The notes under the pieces were generated by a model. That model was not told where the DNA came from. It made no database searches and saw only the letters and a list, made by a program, of their open reading frames with translations. The translations under genes and the position numbers were made by a program. A stretch of 64,000 bases of DNA from SKUL01 sp964487545. Lineage in GTDB: Bacteria > Bacteroidota > Bacteroidia > Flavobacteriales_D > SKUL01. How positions within the stretch are numbered: position 1 is the stretch's first letter; the number at the start of each line of letters is the position of its first letter. The DNA lies in NCBI GenBank assembly GCA_964487545.1, contig CAZARI010000007.1:1-64000 (forward strand), given 5' to 3'. Shown here one piece after another: positions 51,676 through 60,035 of this stretch.

Positions 51676-53100
51676 TTAGAGCTCCGTTAGCTTCACCATG
51701 TTGGTCATTCCCTTTTCTGCAATGGGCATGCTGGCTGTGTTAATCATCAGCTCTCCTTTCTGCACTTCGCCGTTGCTCAGTAAAATATCACGCACATCGT
51801 CGATGGTGTGATCGGTGCTCACCATTCTGTTGTAGTAATAGGCCTTGACGCCCCACACCAGGCTGAGCTGATTGAGAATGGCATCGTTGCCCGTAAACAC
51901 AAATATTTTTGCCTCGGGGCGGTAGCTCGAAATTTTAAAAGCAGTGTATCCCGAAAAGGTGAGCGTGGCCAGCGCGGCAGCACCCACGCGGTGCGCCAAT
52001 CGGCAAGCGTTGTAGCAAATGGAATCAGTGATAAACCGATCCTGACGCGCCATGCCCGGCGGTTGTTCCTTGTGATAAATTGACTCTGACTCCTCAACTT
52101 CCATCACAATTTTGCACATCATCTGGATCACTGCTATCGGGTGCTTTCCAACAGATGTTTCTGCACTCAGCATCACCGCGTCGGCACCGTCGAGCACGGC
52201 ATTGGCCACATCGTTTACTTCGGCCCGGGTGGGGGTAATATTCTCGATCATGCTCTCCATCATTTGAGTAGCGATAATGACGGGTTTGGCGCTCTTCAGT
52301 GCTTTTTTGACCAGCATTTTCTGAATCAGCGGAACATTCTGCATCGGAATTTCCACGCCCAGATCGCCACGGGCCACCATAATGGCATCGGTTTCTTTGA
52401 TAATATCATCAATCTGCCGGATGGCCTCGGGCTTTTCGATTTTGGCAATGACCTTGGTATGCACCCCCCTTTGACGAATGTGTTGCTTCAGCTCAATGAT
52501 ATCGCGGGCACTGCGCACAAACGACAATCCAATCCAATCGACTTCTTGCTCCAGGGCAAAGTCAAGATCCTCTCGGTCTTTAGGCGTCAGCGAGGGCAGT
52601 GATATCTGGGTGTTGGGTAGATTTACCCCTTTATTAGAAGATAATTTTCCACCTTGTACCACTTTGCAGTTCACCTCTTCCAAGCCGTCGCTGCTCAATA
52701 CCTCGAGTTGCAACTTTCCATCGTCGAGCAGGATTCTCTCTCCCACTTTTACATCTTTCGGAAAAAGGTCGTAGTTAATGCTCACTTTTTTGGCCGTGCC
52801 AATGATGGGCTTAATCGTGATAATCACCTCTGAATCTTTCTCGAGCCAAACACCGTTGTCAGCTACTGCGCCAACCCGCAACTTGGGTCCTTGCAAATCG
52901 GCGAGAATCGCTACCGCTTGCTTCTTTTCTTTTCGCAGTGCTTTAACCAGATCGATGCTTTCGAGGATTTCAGCATGATTGCCATGTGAGAAATTAATGC
53001 GGCAAACATTGAGTCCGGCGTCGAGCATTTGTCCCAGCACTTCTCTACTGGCAGAGGCCGGCCCGAGTGTGGCCACAATTTTCGTTTTCTTAATATTCAT
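51676..53100 (-). CDS. pyk: Pyruvate kinase
   Basis: 474 residues. Last glycolytic step. N-terminal TKIVATLGPASASREVL, the active-site VIAKIEKPEAIRQIDDII and IMVARGDLGVEIPMQNVP, ATQMMESMIENITPTRAEVN, and the C-terminal domain with FSGYTAFKISSYRPEAKIF. The C-terminal effector site is complete. Last gene of acpP-fabF-rnc-(IPE..DY)-pyk, a recurrent Bacteroidota order. Confidence 0.97.
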   Translation of the reverse strand: MNIKKTKIVATLGPASASREVLGQMLDAGLNVCRINFSHGNHAEILESIDLVKALRKEKKQAVAILADLQGPKLRVGAVADNGVWLEKDSEVIITIKPIIGTAKKVSINYDLFPKDVKVGERILLDDGKLQLEVLSSDGLEEVNCKVVQGGKLSSNKGVNLPNTQISLPSLTPKDREDLDFALEQEVDWIGLSFVRSARDIIELKQHIRQRGVHTKVIAKIEKPEAIRQIDDIIKETDAIMVARGDLGVEIPMQNVPLIQKMLVKKALKSAKPVIIATQMMESMIENITPTRAEVNDVANAVLDGADAVMLSAETSVGKHPIAVIQMMCKIVMEVEESESIYHKEQPPGMARQDRFITDSICYNACRLAHRVGAAALATLTFSGYTAFKISSYRPEAKIFVFTGNDAILNQLSLVWGVKAYYYNRMVSTDHTIDDVRDILLSNGEVQKGELMINTASMPIAEKGMTNMVKLTEL

Positions 53101-53104
53101 TGTA

Positions 53105-53515
53105 CTAAAAGTCGTTTAATAGTAAGTTTTCTTTGGATTTCAGCCCTTCCGGATCAATTTCAAATGCGGTTAAAATCTGCTGATGTGATTTGAGCATTTC
53201 CATCAATTCATCGGATTCCCACCGCGCATTATCGCGCAGCATCAGCAGGTAATCGGCCTGTCGTTTTTCTGGAATAAGAAAGCCTGAATCTCCACGATTG
53301 ACAATCAGCCTAATTTCGGTTCGTGTTTCTTCGCAGCGGTCGTGAAACACTGCAAATTCACCAGAACCTGTTTCCGCTCCTTGATCTGCCCGCACCAGAT
53401 TAATATCCAATAGCCGGTTGAGTTCAAAGCACAATCGATAATCACGAAGGTGGCAACTGATGCCAATCAGATCAAATTCATAATCAAATTCTACTTCCAG
53501 CAGGTGTCTGGTCAT
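53105..53515 (-). CDS. IPExxxVDY family protein
   Basis: 136 residues. Small Bacteroidota-specific family named for a C-terminal motif; here it reads FLIPEKRQADYLLML, with Asp-Tyr after Ala instead of Val. It begins with FDYEFDLIGISCHLRDYRLC. No function known. Always near rnc and pyk, as here, so it may be linked to RNA metabolism or simply co-transcribed (inference). 4 bp before pyk. Confidence 0.82.
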   Translation of the reverse strand: MTRHLLEVEFDYEFDLIGISCHLRDYRLCFELNRLLDINLVRADQGAETGSGEFAVFHDRCEETRTEIRLIVNRGDSGFLIPEKRQADYLLMLRDNARWESDELMEMLKSHQQILTAFEIDPEGLKSKENLLLNDF

Positions 53516-53571
53516 GTGCCCGGCAATTCATTTATTTTGGCAAGTTACTCACCGTGCCGCGCATTCCAAAA

Positions 53572-54291
53572 TCAGCTCGGGAATAAAAAAGCAAGAGCTT
53601 TTCTGGCGGCTTTCTGTTCGGCTTCCTTTTTTGAAGACGACGATGCCGAAGATACGATTTTACCATTCCACAGCACTTTGGCGCTGAATGATGCGCCGGG
53701 ATCGTCTGATTGTGAAGTGACCTCAAACTCGAGTGTGGCCTCATCGCGGTGCGACGCTTCATATAGTTCGCTTTTTGGATCTTTAAGCGACTCGAGCAGC
53801 CTTTGCGAATTGAGTTTCCGCAGCAGGTGTTTTTCGATCCAATTGCGCGTAAAGTCAAATCCCAAATCAAGATACATTGCGCCAATCAATGCTTCAAGCG
53901 CATTGCCTCCTATCACGTGCATGGCCTGTCGGTTCAAAACTTTGGCCTGAATCCACTGTTCGAGCTGTAGGTCGCGCGCCATTTTGTTGAGTGAATGCCG
54001 ACTCACCACCGCACTTTTTAGCTTACTCAAAAAGCCTTCGTCGCCTTTGGGAAATTTGGTAAAGGCATAAGCGGCCACAACAGCATCAAGAATGGCATCA
54101 CCAATAAACTCGAGCCTTTCGTTGCTATCCGATTTTGCATGCGCAGCCGTTGAATGACGCAAGGCCTGTTCATAGTTGCGGATATCGTTCACCGGAATTT
54201 CAAGCTGATCACTCAGAAATCCTAACAGTTCTGTTGATTGACTACGACCCGTATCACCCGAGGACAGGCGAAACCACTCCAGCCATTTCAA
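53572..54291 (-). CDS. rnc: Ribonuclease III
   Basis: 239 residues. Cuts double-stranded RNA in rRNA maturation and mRNA decay. The RNase III signature ERLEFIGDAILDAVV is at residues 58-72 with E61, D65 and D69 as metal ligands; a second acidic site is in GNALEALIGAMYLDLG. The C-terminal double-stranded RNA-binding domain is at about 165-235 (DPKSELYEAS and AEQKAARKALAFL). Immediately follows fabF on the same strand with no gap. Confidence 0.96.
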   Translation of the reverse strand: MKWLEWFRLSSGDTGRSQSTELLGFLSDQLEIPVNDIRNYEQALRHSTAAHAKSDSNERLEFIGDAILDAVVAAYAFTKFPKGDEGFLSKLKSAVVSRHSLNKMARDLQLEQWIQAKVLNRQAMHVIGGNALEALIGAMYLDLGFDFTRNWIEKHLLRKLNSQRLLESLKDPKSELYEASHRDEATLEFEVTSQSDDPGASFSAKVLWNGKIVSSASSSSKKEAEQKAARKALAFLFPS

Positions 54292-55542
54292 TTACTGAAA
54301 TTTTTTGAAGATCACGGAAGTATTGTGTCCGCCAAACCCAAAGGTATTGCTCAATCCGGCACTGACTTCTCTTTGCTGTGATTTATTCAGCGTTAGATTC
54401 ACCTTCGGATCGATTTCAGGATCCACATGTTCGTGGTTGATGGTCGGTGGAATAATTCCGTTTTTTACTGCCAGCAATGTCGCGATCGCTTCAATTGCTC
54501 CGGCCGCTCCGAGCAAATGTCCGGTCATCGACTTGGTAGAACTCACATTGAGCTTGTAGGCGTGCTCGCCAAAAATATCGATGATGGCTTTGATTTCGGA
54601 AACATCGCCCAGCGGTGTAGATGTGCCGTGCACATTCACATAGTCGATATCTTCGGGTTTCATGTTGGCGTCTTCCAGTGCACGCGACATGACCAGATTT
54701 GCCCCCAGTCCTTCGGGATGCGGAGCAGTCATGTGGTAGGCATCGGCCGACAATCCGCCACCTGCAATTTCGGCGTAGATGGTGGCACCGCGTTTCACGG
54801 CGTGCTCGTACTCTTCCAGAATGAGTGCTCCTGCGCCTTCTCCAAGCACAAAACCATCTCGGGTGGCGTCAAAGGGACGCGAAGCCGTTTCGGGTGAATC
54901 GTTGCGAACGGAAAGTGCTTTCAGCGCATTAAATCCGCCGATGCCCGATTCATTCACCGCAGCCTCCGAACCGCCGGTTACAATCACATTTGCCTTTCCG
55001 AGGCGGATGTAATTAAAGGCGTCGAGAATGGCATTGGTAGAAGACGCACACGCCGAAACGGTTGTGAAATTTGGGCCGCGATATCCGTGGCGGATAGAGA
55101 TATGCCCTGAGGCAATATCCGCAATCATCTTTGGAATAAAGAAGGGATTAAATCGCGGTGTACCATCACCGTGAGCAAAGCCGATAAGTTCTTCCTGAAA
55201 AGTTTTCAATCCGCCTATTCCGGAGCCCCAGATGACCCCTACGCGATCCTTGTCGATTTCTGCCTGATCGAGTCCGGCATCAGCAATAGCCTCATCGGAA
55301 ACCACCAAGGCATACTGCGAAAAAGGATCCAGCTTTCTGGCTTCCTTGCGGTCCAGAAAATCCAAAGGGTCAAACTGCTTTACCTCGCAAGCAAATTTGG
55401 TTTTGAACTTTTCAGGGTCGAAGTAGGTAATAGGTGCCGCTCCGCTTTTACCGGCAATCAACGACTGCCAGTAATCCTGAGCATTATTCCCGATTGGAGT
55501 GAGCGCACCTATCCCAGTAACAACAACCCGCTTGAGTTCCAT
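54292..55542 (-). CDS. fabF: Beta-ketoacyl-ACP synthase II
   Basis: 416 residues. Elongates fatty acyl-ACP with malonyl-ACP. Seen: VVTGIGALTPIGNNAQDYW at the start, the nucleophile Cys in VSACASSTNAILDAFN near 163, the catalytic His residues in NVHGTSTPLGD near 303 and SMTGHLLGAAGAIEAIATL near 340, and SNTFGFGGHNTSVIF at the end. Co-transcribed with acpP, 11 bp apart. Confidence 0.97.
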   Translation of the reverse strand: MELKRVVVTGIGALTPIGNNAQDYWQSLIAGKSGAAPITYFDPEKFKTKFACEVKQFDPLDFLDRKEARKLDPFSQYALVVSDEAIADAGLDQAEIDKDRVGVIWGSGIGGLKTFQEELIGFAHGDGTPRFNPFFIPKMIADIASGHISIRHGYRGPNFTTVSACASSTNAILDAFNYIRLGKANVIVTGGSEAAVNESGIGGFNALKALSVRNDSPETASRPFDATRDGFVLGEGAGALILEEYEHAVKRGATIYAEIAGGGLSADAYHMTAPHPEGLGANLVMSRALEDANMKPEDIDYVNVHGTSTPLGDVSEIKAIIDIFGEHAYKLNVSSTKSMTGHLLGAAGAIEAIATLLAVKNGIIPPTINHEHVDPEIDPKVNLTLNKSQQREVSAGLSNTFGFGGHNTSVIFKKFQ

Positions 55543-55553
55543 AAGCGGTGAAC

Positions 55554-55790
55554 TTATTTGGCGTTTTTCTCGATATATTCGATGGCCTGACCAACAGTAC
55601 TGATCTTTTCGGCCTGATCATCTGGAATTGCGATGTTGAATTCCTTTTCGAACTCCATGATCAGCTCCACGGTATCGAGCGAATCAGCGCCTAAATCATT
55701 TGTGAAGCTAGCTTCTGGGGTTACTTCGCCTTCGTCAACTCCAAGTTTGTCAACTATAATGGCGGTTACTTTTGCAGCAATTTCAGACAT
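55554..55790 (-). CDS. acpP: Acyl carrier protein
   Basis: 78 residues. The phosphopantetheine attachment Ser37 is in DLGADSLDTVELIMEFEK. Normal length, acidic. First gene of the acpP-fabF-rnc operon. The likely promoter is TATTTTTG at 55951-55958, which gives a leader of about 150 nt, unusually long for this genome; a nearer imperfect element (TTTCTTTG) lies about 35 bp upstream. Confidence 0.97.
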   Translation of the reverse strand: MSEIAAKVTAIIVDKLGVDEGEVTPEASFTNDLGADSLDTVELIMEFEKEFNIAIPDDQAEKISTVGQAIEYIEKNAK

Positions 55791-55891
55791 TGTTGTGTTC
55801 GTTTAAGGTATAAATTGAGCCTGCAAAGAAAAACATATTCGGATTAACTACAAAATTTATGTGCCCGAGGTCAAAATCTGCTGACTGATAT

Positions 55892-55942
55892 TTAGCGATA
55901 AATCAGGAAAGCAATCACCATCAGCGCCCTGGCCGACATCAT
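55892..55942 (-). CDS. Possible 16-residue leader peptide upstream of acpP (speculative)
   Basis: MMSARALMVIAFLIYR then TAA, starting 8 bp after the exact promoter element at 55951-55958. Hydrophobic after a short basic start. Too short for homology and it may be chance; I report it because it would be a leaderless open frame at the very 5' end of the acpP leader. Confidence 0.2.
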   Translation of the reverse strand: MMSARALMVIAFLIYR

Positions 55943-55950
55943 CACCGGGA

Positions 55951-55958
55951 CAAAAATA
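55951..55958 (-). promoter_or_regulatory. -7 promoter element TATTTTTG upstream of the acpP operon
   Basis: Exact TAnnTTTG on the minus strand, about 160 bp before the acpP ATG. Any transcript from it would have a long 5' leader. Confidence 0.4.
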
Positions 55959-56056
55959 CAGGGCAACCGATTATTTTTGGGGGTACAGGCTGCTTTCCAT
56001 TTGCCCCGGCCATCAAAAAAGAGCCGATTCGGGCATAATTCTACTGCATTTACTTC

Positions 56057-56064
56057 TACCTTTG
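56057..56064 (+). promoter_or_regulatory. -7 promoter element TACCTTTG for purN
   Basis: Exact TAnnTTTG ending 8 bp before the ATG at 56073; the earlier in-frame ATG at 55977 lies upstream of it. Confidence 0.6.
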
Positions 56065-56072
56065 CCGCCGCT

Positions 56073-56651
56073 ATGAAGCAAGGTGTAAATATCGCGGTGC
56101 TGGCCTCGGGCAAAGGCTCGAATGCCGAGCAAATCTGCCACTACTTTATGTTGCACCCCAACATCCACGTAAGGTTGATTGTTTCGAATAAACCCGAAGC
56201 CGGAGTGCTTAAGGTAGCCGATCACTATACCGTGGAAAAGGTGGTGATTCCAAACAGCCGACTTGAAGCTGATCTGCTGCCTGTGCTTATGTCTGCCGAT
56301 ATTGACTTTGTGGTGCTGGCAGGTTTTCTGCGGGTTATTCCAGCAGATGTGGTTAAAACATACACTGGCAAAATGGTCAACATCCATCCGGCATTGTTGC
56401 CCGCTTACGGCGGAAAAGGCATGTACGGGCGCCTCGTGCACCAAGCCGTGATCGATGCCGGTGAAACGAAAAGCGGCATTACCATTCATTTTGTGACCGA
56501 AGAGTACGATAAAGGCGACATTATCTTTCAGCAATCGTGTGAAATTGAACCGAGTGACACCCCAGATCGACTGGCGGAAAAAATCCATCAGCTCGAGCAC
56601 AGGCATTACCCTGTAGTAATCGAAAATCTAATCCGCAACACTTACTTGTAA
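56073..56651 (+). CDS. purN: Phosphoribosylglycinamide formyltransferase
   Basis: 192 residues. Third step of purine synthesis using 10-formyl-THF. Seen: NIAVLASGKGSNAEQICHYF at residues 5-24, FVVLAGFLRVIPADVVKTY near 82, and MVNIHPALLPAYGGKGMYG near 102 with the catalytic Asn and His. The start at 56073 is set by the promoter and the usual N-terminus. First gene of purN-marC-rnhA-biotin carrier, all packed together; marC starts at TAATG. Confidence 0.95.
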   Translation: MKQGVNIAVLASGKGSNAEQICHYFMLHPNIHVRLIVSNKPEAGVLKVADHYTVEKVVIPNSRLEADLLPVLMSADIDFVVLAGFLRVIPADVVKTYTGKMVNIHPALLPAYGGKGMYGRLVHQAVIDAGETKSGITIHFVTEEYDKGDIIFQQSCEIEPSDTPDRLAEKIHQLEHRHYPVVIENLIRNTYL

Positions 56652-57238
56652 TGTTCTCAGACTTTAACCTATTGCAAATCCTTACTGCATCAATGGTGTT
56701 GTTTGCGGTAATCGACATCATCGGCTCCATTCCGATTATTCTCGACATCAAACAGCGGTCGGGTCACGTCAACGCCGAGCGCGCCACACTGGTATCATTG
56801 GTGATCATGCTGGTCTTTTTGTTTGTCGGAGAACAGATTATTTCACTCATCGGAATCGACATTTATTCGTTTGCCGTGGCCGGATCGTTTGTTATTCTAT
56901 TCTTGGCATTGGAACTGGTGCTTGGCGTGGAAATTTTCAAGCACGAACAAACGCCCACCAAAGTGGCCAGTATTGTGCCGCTGGCCTTTCCGATTATCGC
57001 CGGTGCCGGCTCAATGACTACCCTGTTGTCGTTGCGTGCAGAGTTTGATGCCATCAACATCGTTATTGCTATATTCATCAACATGATATTGGTGTATGTG
57101 GTGCTGAAACTCACCCGACGTATTGAAAACGCCCTCGGTGAAGTGGGGATCGCTATTATCAAAAAAGTTTTTGGCGTTATTCTGCTTGCTATCGCGGTTA
57201 AGTTATTTAGCAGCAACATTCAACAACTATTTGCTTAA
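56651..57238 (+). CDS. MarC family membrane protein
   Basis: 195 residues with six helices. Hallmarks: FAVIDIIGSIPIILDI at residues 18-33, SFVILFLALELVLG, and PLAFPIIAGAGSMTTLL near 118. MarC proteins resemble small transporters but no substrate is established. Overlaps purN and rnhA by one base each, so it is translated with them. Confidence 0.93.
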   Translation: MFSDFNLLQILTASMVLFAVIDIIGSIPIILDIKQRSGHVNAERATLVSLVIMLVFLFVGEQIISLIGIDIYSFAVAGSFVILFLALELVLGVEIFKHEQTPTKVASIVPLAFPIIAGAGSMTTLLSLRAEFDAINIVIAIFINMILVYVVLKLTRRIENALGEVGIAIIKKVFGVILLAIAVKLFSSNIQQLFA

Positions 57239-57717
57239 TGAATATTGCCATCTATACCGACGGTGCTTCACGCGGAAACCCGGGTCCTGGCGGCTATGGA
57301 CTAATTTTGAGATCAGGAAAGCACTATAAAGAACACTCCGAAGGTTTTCGCAAAACCACCAACAATCGAATGGAGTTGCTAAGTGTGATTGTTGCACTTG
57401 AGATGCTACACCGCCCCGGACACAACGTCACGGTGTACAGCGACAGTAAATACGTGGTGGATTCGGTGGAGAAAAAATGGGTGTTTAACTGGGCGAGAAC
57501 AAACTTTAAAAAGAAAAAGAACCGCGATTTATGGGAGCGATTTCTGCGGGTCTATCCGCGGCATAATGTTAAGTTTGTTTGGGTAAAAGGACACGACGGC
57601 CATGCCATGAATGAGCGTTGCGACGAACTTGCAGTGCAAGCAGCATTGGGATCAGAGCTGAAAATTGACGAGGGCTACGAAGCGATCGAATCAGAAAATG
57701 ACAACACCTTATTATAG
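57238..57717 (+). CDS. rnhA: Ribonuclease HI
   Basis: 159 residues. Degrades RNA in RNA-DNA hybrids. Active-site D8 (YTDGASRGNPGPGG), E46 (NNRMELLS), D69 (VYSDSKYVV) and D129 (MNERCDELA) are all present, along with the basic handle region KKKKNRD near 91-97. Part of the purN cluster. Confidence 0.96.
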   Translation: MNIAIYTDGASRGNPGPGGYGLILRSGKHYKEHSEGFRKTTNNRMELLSVIVALEMLHRPGHNVTVYSDSKYVVDSVEKKWVFNWARTNFKKKKNRDLWERFLRVYPRHNVKFVWVKGHDGHAMNERCDELAVQAALGSELKIDEGYEAIESENDNTLL

Positions 57718-57719
57718 CC

Positions 57720-58223
57720 ATGTATAAAGTAAAGCACAACGACCGCCAGCTTAGAGTAGAACTGGAGTCTGAAGGAAAAGCCCTGGTTGACGGTCGGCCG
57801 GTGAGCTACGATTTACACAAAATGGAACCCGGGCGATGGCATGTTATCTCAAATCATCAATCGTTCAATGTGCAACTGGTTGAACGCAACGACGCCGAAA
57901 AAACCATCACACTGTTGATCAACAACCGCCCCTACACCGTTGAACTTCGCGATCAGCTCGATGATTTGCTCGAAAAAATGGGAATGTCGGGTGCGGATGC
58001 CTTGCAGCTTAACGAATTGAAAGCACCCATGCCCGGCTTGGTGGTGAAGGTGGTGGCCACCCCCGGCACAGCCGTGCAAAAAGGCGACAACTTGCTTATT
58101 CTCGAAGCCATGAAAATGGAAAACGTGATTAAGGCTCCCGCAGCAGCTAACGTCACCGCGGTGCACATTGAGCAGGGGCAAACGGTTGAAAAAAACCAAC
58201 TGCTGATGAGTTTTGGACTATAA
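57720..58223 (+). CDS. Biotin carboxyl carrier protein
   Basis: 167 residues. Carries biotin for a carboxylase. The biotin Lys is K132 in LILEAMKMENVIKAP, preceded by KAPMPGLVVKVVATPG. N-terminal part unrelated to E. coli AccB. In Bacteroidota such stand-alone carriers usually serve an acyl-CoA carboxylase of the acetyl/propionyl type; the partner carboxyltransferase is not in the window. Two bases after rnhA. Confidence 0.9.
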   Translation: MYKVKHNDRQLRVELESEGKALVDGRPVSYDLHKMEPGRWHVISNHQSFNVQLVERNDAEKTITLLINNRPYTVELRDQLDDLLEKMGMSGADALQLNELKAPMPGLVVKVVATPGTAVQKGDNLLILEAMKMENVIKAPAAANVTAVHIEQGQTVEKNQLLMSFGL

Positions 58224-58288
58224 TCTCAGTTTTGGAGTGGTAGGTTCCTTCAATCATTTCGATTAATTTAGGCCACATACCCTGCATT

Positions 58289-59059
58289 ATGACACCGGTA
58301 TCTGCCGTAATTATCACCTACAACGAAGCGAAAAACATCAAACGATGCCTTGAATCGCTGGTGGAAGTGGTGGATGAAATCATTGTGGTAGATTCATTTT
58401 CAGAAGACAACACACCCGAGATCTGTGCCGAATTTCCGGTGAAGTTCATCCAACGCGAATGGCAGGGGTATGCCGCAACAAAAAACTGGGCCAACGAACA
58501 GGCCACGCACCCCTATTTGCTCTCTGTTGATGCCGACGAAGCGCTCGACAACCCCTTGAAATCTGCGCTACTTACCGCCCGAAAGCAAGGCCTGAGTGGC
58601 GCCTATGCTATCAACCGAAAAACCAATTACTGCGGCCACTGGGTGCGATTCTGCGGCTGGTATCCAGACCGGAAAATCCGAGTATTCCATCGCAACGAAG
58701 CCGTTTGGGAGGGTGACTTTGTGCATGAAACCCTCTCGCTAAAACATCACGTAAAGGTGAAACAACTTAGCGGACACCTTCACCACTACTCCTATCACAG
58801 CCTACAAGATCACCGAAGCCGTACAGAGAAATACGCCAAGCTCCACGCCAAAAAAATGAATGTACAGGGTAAACAATCTTCAATTTTAAAGGCTTACCTT
58901 TCGGCTGCATGGAAATTTTTTCAGGTGTATTTTTTAAAACTCGGTCTGTTCGACGGAATGGCAGGGATGCATATCGCCCGCTATTCTGCACGCGCCGTTT
59001 TTCTGAAATATCGTTACCTAACCGAACTACAGCGCCAACCCCATGAGAATAATCATTAG
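58289..59059 (+). CDS. Glycosyltransferase family 2, LPS core type
   Basis: 256 residues. GT-A fold with AVIITYNEAKNIKRCLESL at 6-24, IIVVDSFSEDNTPEICAEF, and SVDADEALDN with the DxD metal site near 84. AINRKTNYCGHWVRFCGWYP and KIRVFHRNEAVWEGDFVHE match WaaE/KdtX-like transferases of the lipopolysaccharide core. A C-terminal amphipathic helix region is basic and aromatic (LSAAWKFFQVYFLKLGLF), suggesting membrane contact. Overlaps the next gene by 17 bp. Confidence 0.88.
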   Translation: MTPVSAVIITYNEAKNIKRCLESLVEVVDEIIVVDSFSEDNTPEICAEFPVKFIQREWQGYAATKNWANEQATHPYLLSVDADEALDNPLKSALLTARKQGLSGAYAINRKTNYCGHWVRFCGWYPDRKIRVFHRNEAVWEGDFVHETLSLKHHVKVKQLSGHLHHYSYHSLQDHRSRTEKYAKLHAKKMNVQGKQSSILKAYLSAAWKFFQVYFLKLGLFDGMAGMHIARYSARAVFLKYRYLTELQRQPHENNH

Positions 59060-60035
59060 CCGCACCGATGGTATCGGAGATGTGATTCTAACGCTTCCGA
59101 TGCTGGGGATTATCAAATCGCAAATTCCTAATGCACACCTCATCTTCCTCAACCGCAGCTACACAACCGCCATCGTGGCACAATGCGAACACGTGGACGA
59201 AATTGTGAATTGGGATGACTTTGAAAAGCAATCGATACGCCACCAGGCCGAGGCGCTAAAAAAACTGGCCGCGGACGTGATTATTCACGTGTTTCCACGT
59301 CCTGAAATTGCACGGGCGGCCAAGCTCGCCGCAATTCCCATGCGGATCGGCACTACCGGCCGGCTGTTTCATATTCCAACCTGCAATCAATTGGTGCGTT
59401 TCACCAGAAAACGATCATCATTGCACGAGGCCCAACTCAACCTTAAATTACTGCGGCCGCTGAAAATAAAATATCGGTATCCGTTGCGTTCCATTTCTGC
59501 CTATTACGGATTAAAAGACCCTGACGCTACGAATTCTGATGTTTTTAACCTGCTTCAACCCGACCGAAAAAACATCATACTGCATCCCATGTCGCAAGGA
59601 AGCGCTGTGGAGTGGGGAATGAAAAACTACAATGAACTGATTAGTCTATTGCCCGACTCTGAATACCGCATATTTCTCACCGGTACGGAAAAGGAAGGCA
59701 CTGCATTTAGACCGCACCTGTCCATCGACGGAAAATTGGTTCACGATATTAGCGGAAAGCTCACCCTCAAAGAACTGATGTCGTTTGTTTCGGGTTGCTC
59801 TGCTTTGGTGGCATGCAGCACGGGCCCACTACACATTGCGGCCGCACTTGGGGTTTGTGCGGTGGGGCTGTACACTTCTAAGCGTCCATTGCATCCGGGA
59901 AGATGGGCACCGTTGGGATCCAAAGCAACCTTTTTGGTGCAACGCCCGCCCAAAACCATTCATCCGTTATTGGCCAAGCCGGCCATCGACCGAATTGCGC
60001 CAAAGCTCGTCAAAGCGAAACTTAGCACCTGCTGA
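59043..60035 (+). CDS. Glycosyltransferase family 9 (heptosyltransferase-like)
   Basis: 330 residues. GT-B fold: MRIIISRTDGIGDVILTLPM at the start, KNIILHPMSQGSAVEWGMKN near 178, and the donor-binding FVSGCSALVACSTGPLHIAA followed by LGVCAVGLYTSKRP near 255-290. Family members add heptose or other sugars to the LPS core. Together with the GT2 gene and the O-antigen ligase it marks an LPS or surface-glycan locus. Its last 69 bp overlap the convergent ligase gene. Confidence 0.88.
   Translation: MRIIISRTDGIGDVILTLPMLGIIKSQIPNAHLIFLNRSYTTAIVAQCEHVDEIVNWDDFEKQSIRHQAEALKKLAADVIIHVFPRPEIARAAKLAAIPMRIGTTGRLFHIPTCNQLVRFTRKRSSLHEAQLNLKLLRPLKIKYRYPLRSISAYYGLKDPDATNSDVFNLLQPDRKNIILHPMSQGSAVEWGMKNYNELISLLPDSEYRIFLTGTEKEGTAFRPHLSIDGKLVHDISGKLTLKELMSFVSGCSALVACSTGPLHIAAALGVCAVGLYTSKRPLHPGRWAPLGSKATFLVQRPPKTIHPLLAKPAIDRIAPKLVKAKLSTC

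Noticed and set aside
52141..52602. Histidine-rich frame antisense to pyk
   Set aside because: The composition comes from the complementary codons of pyk; no promoter or homology.
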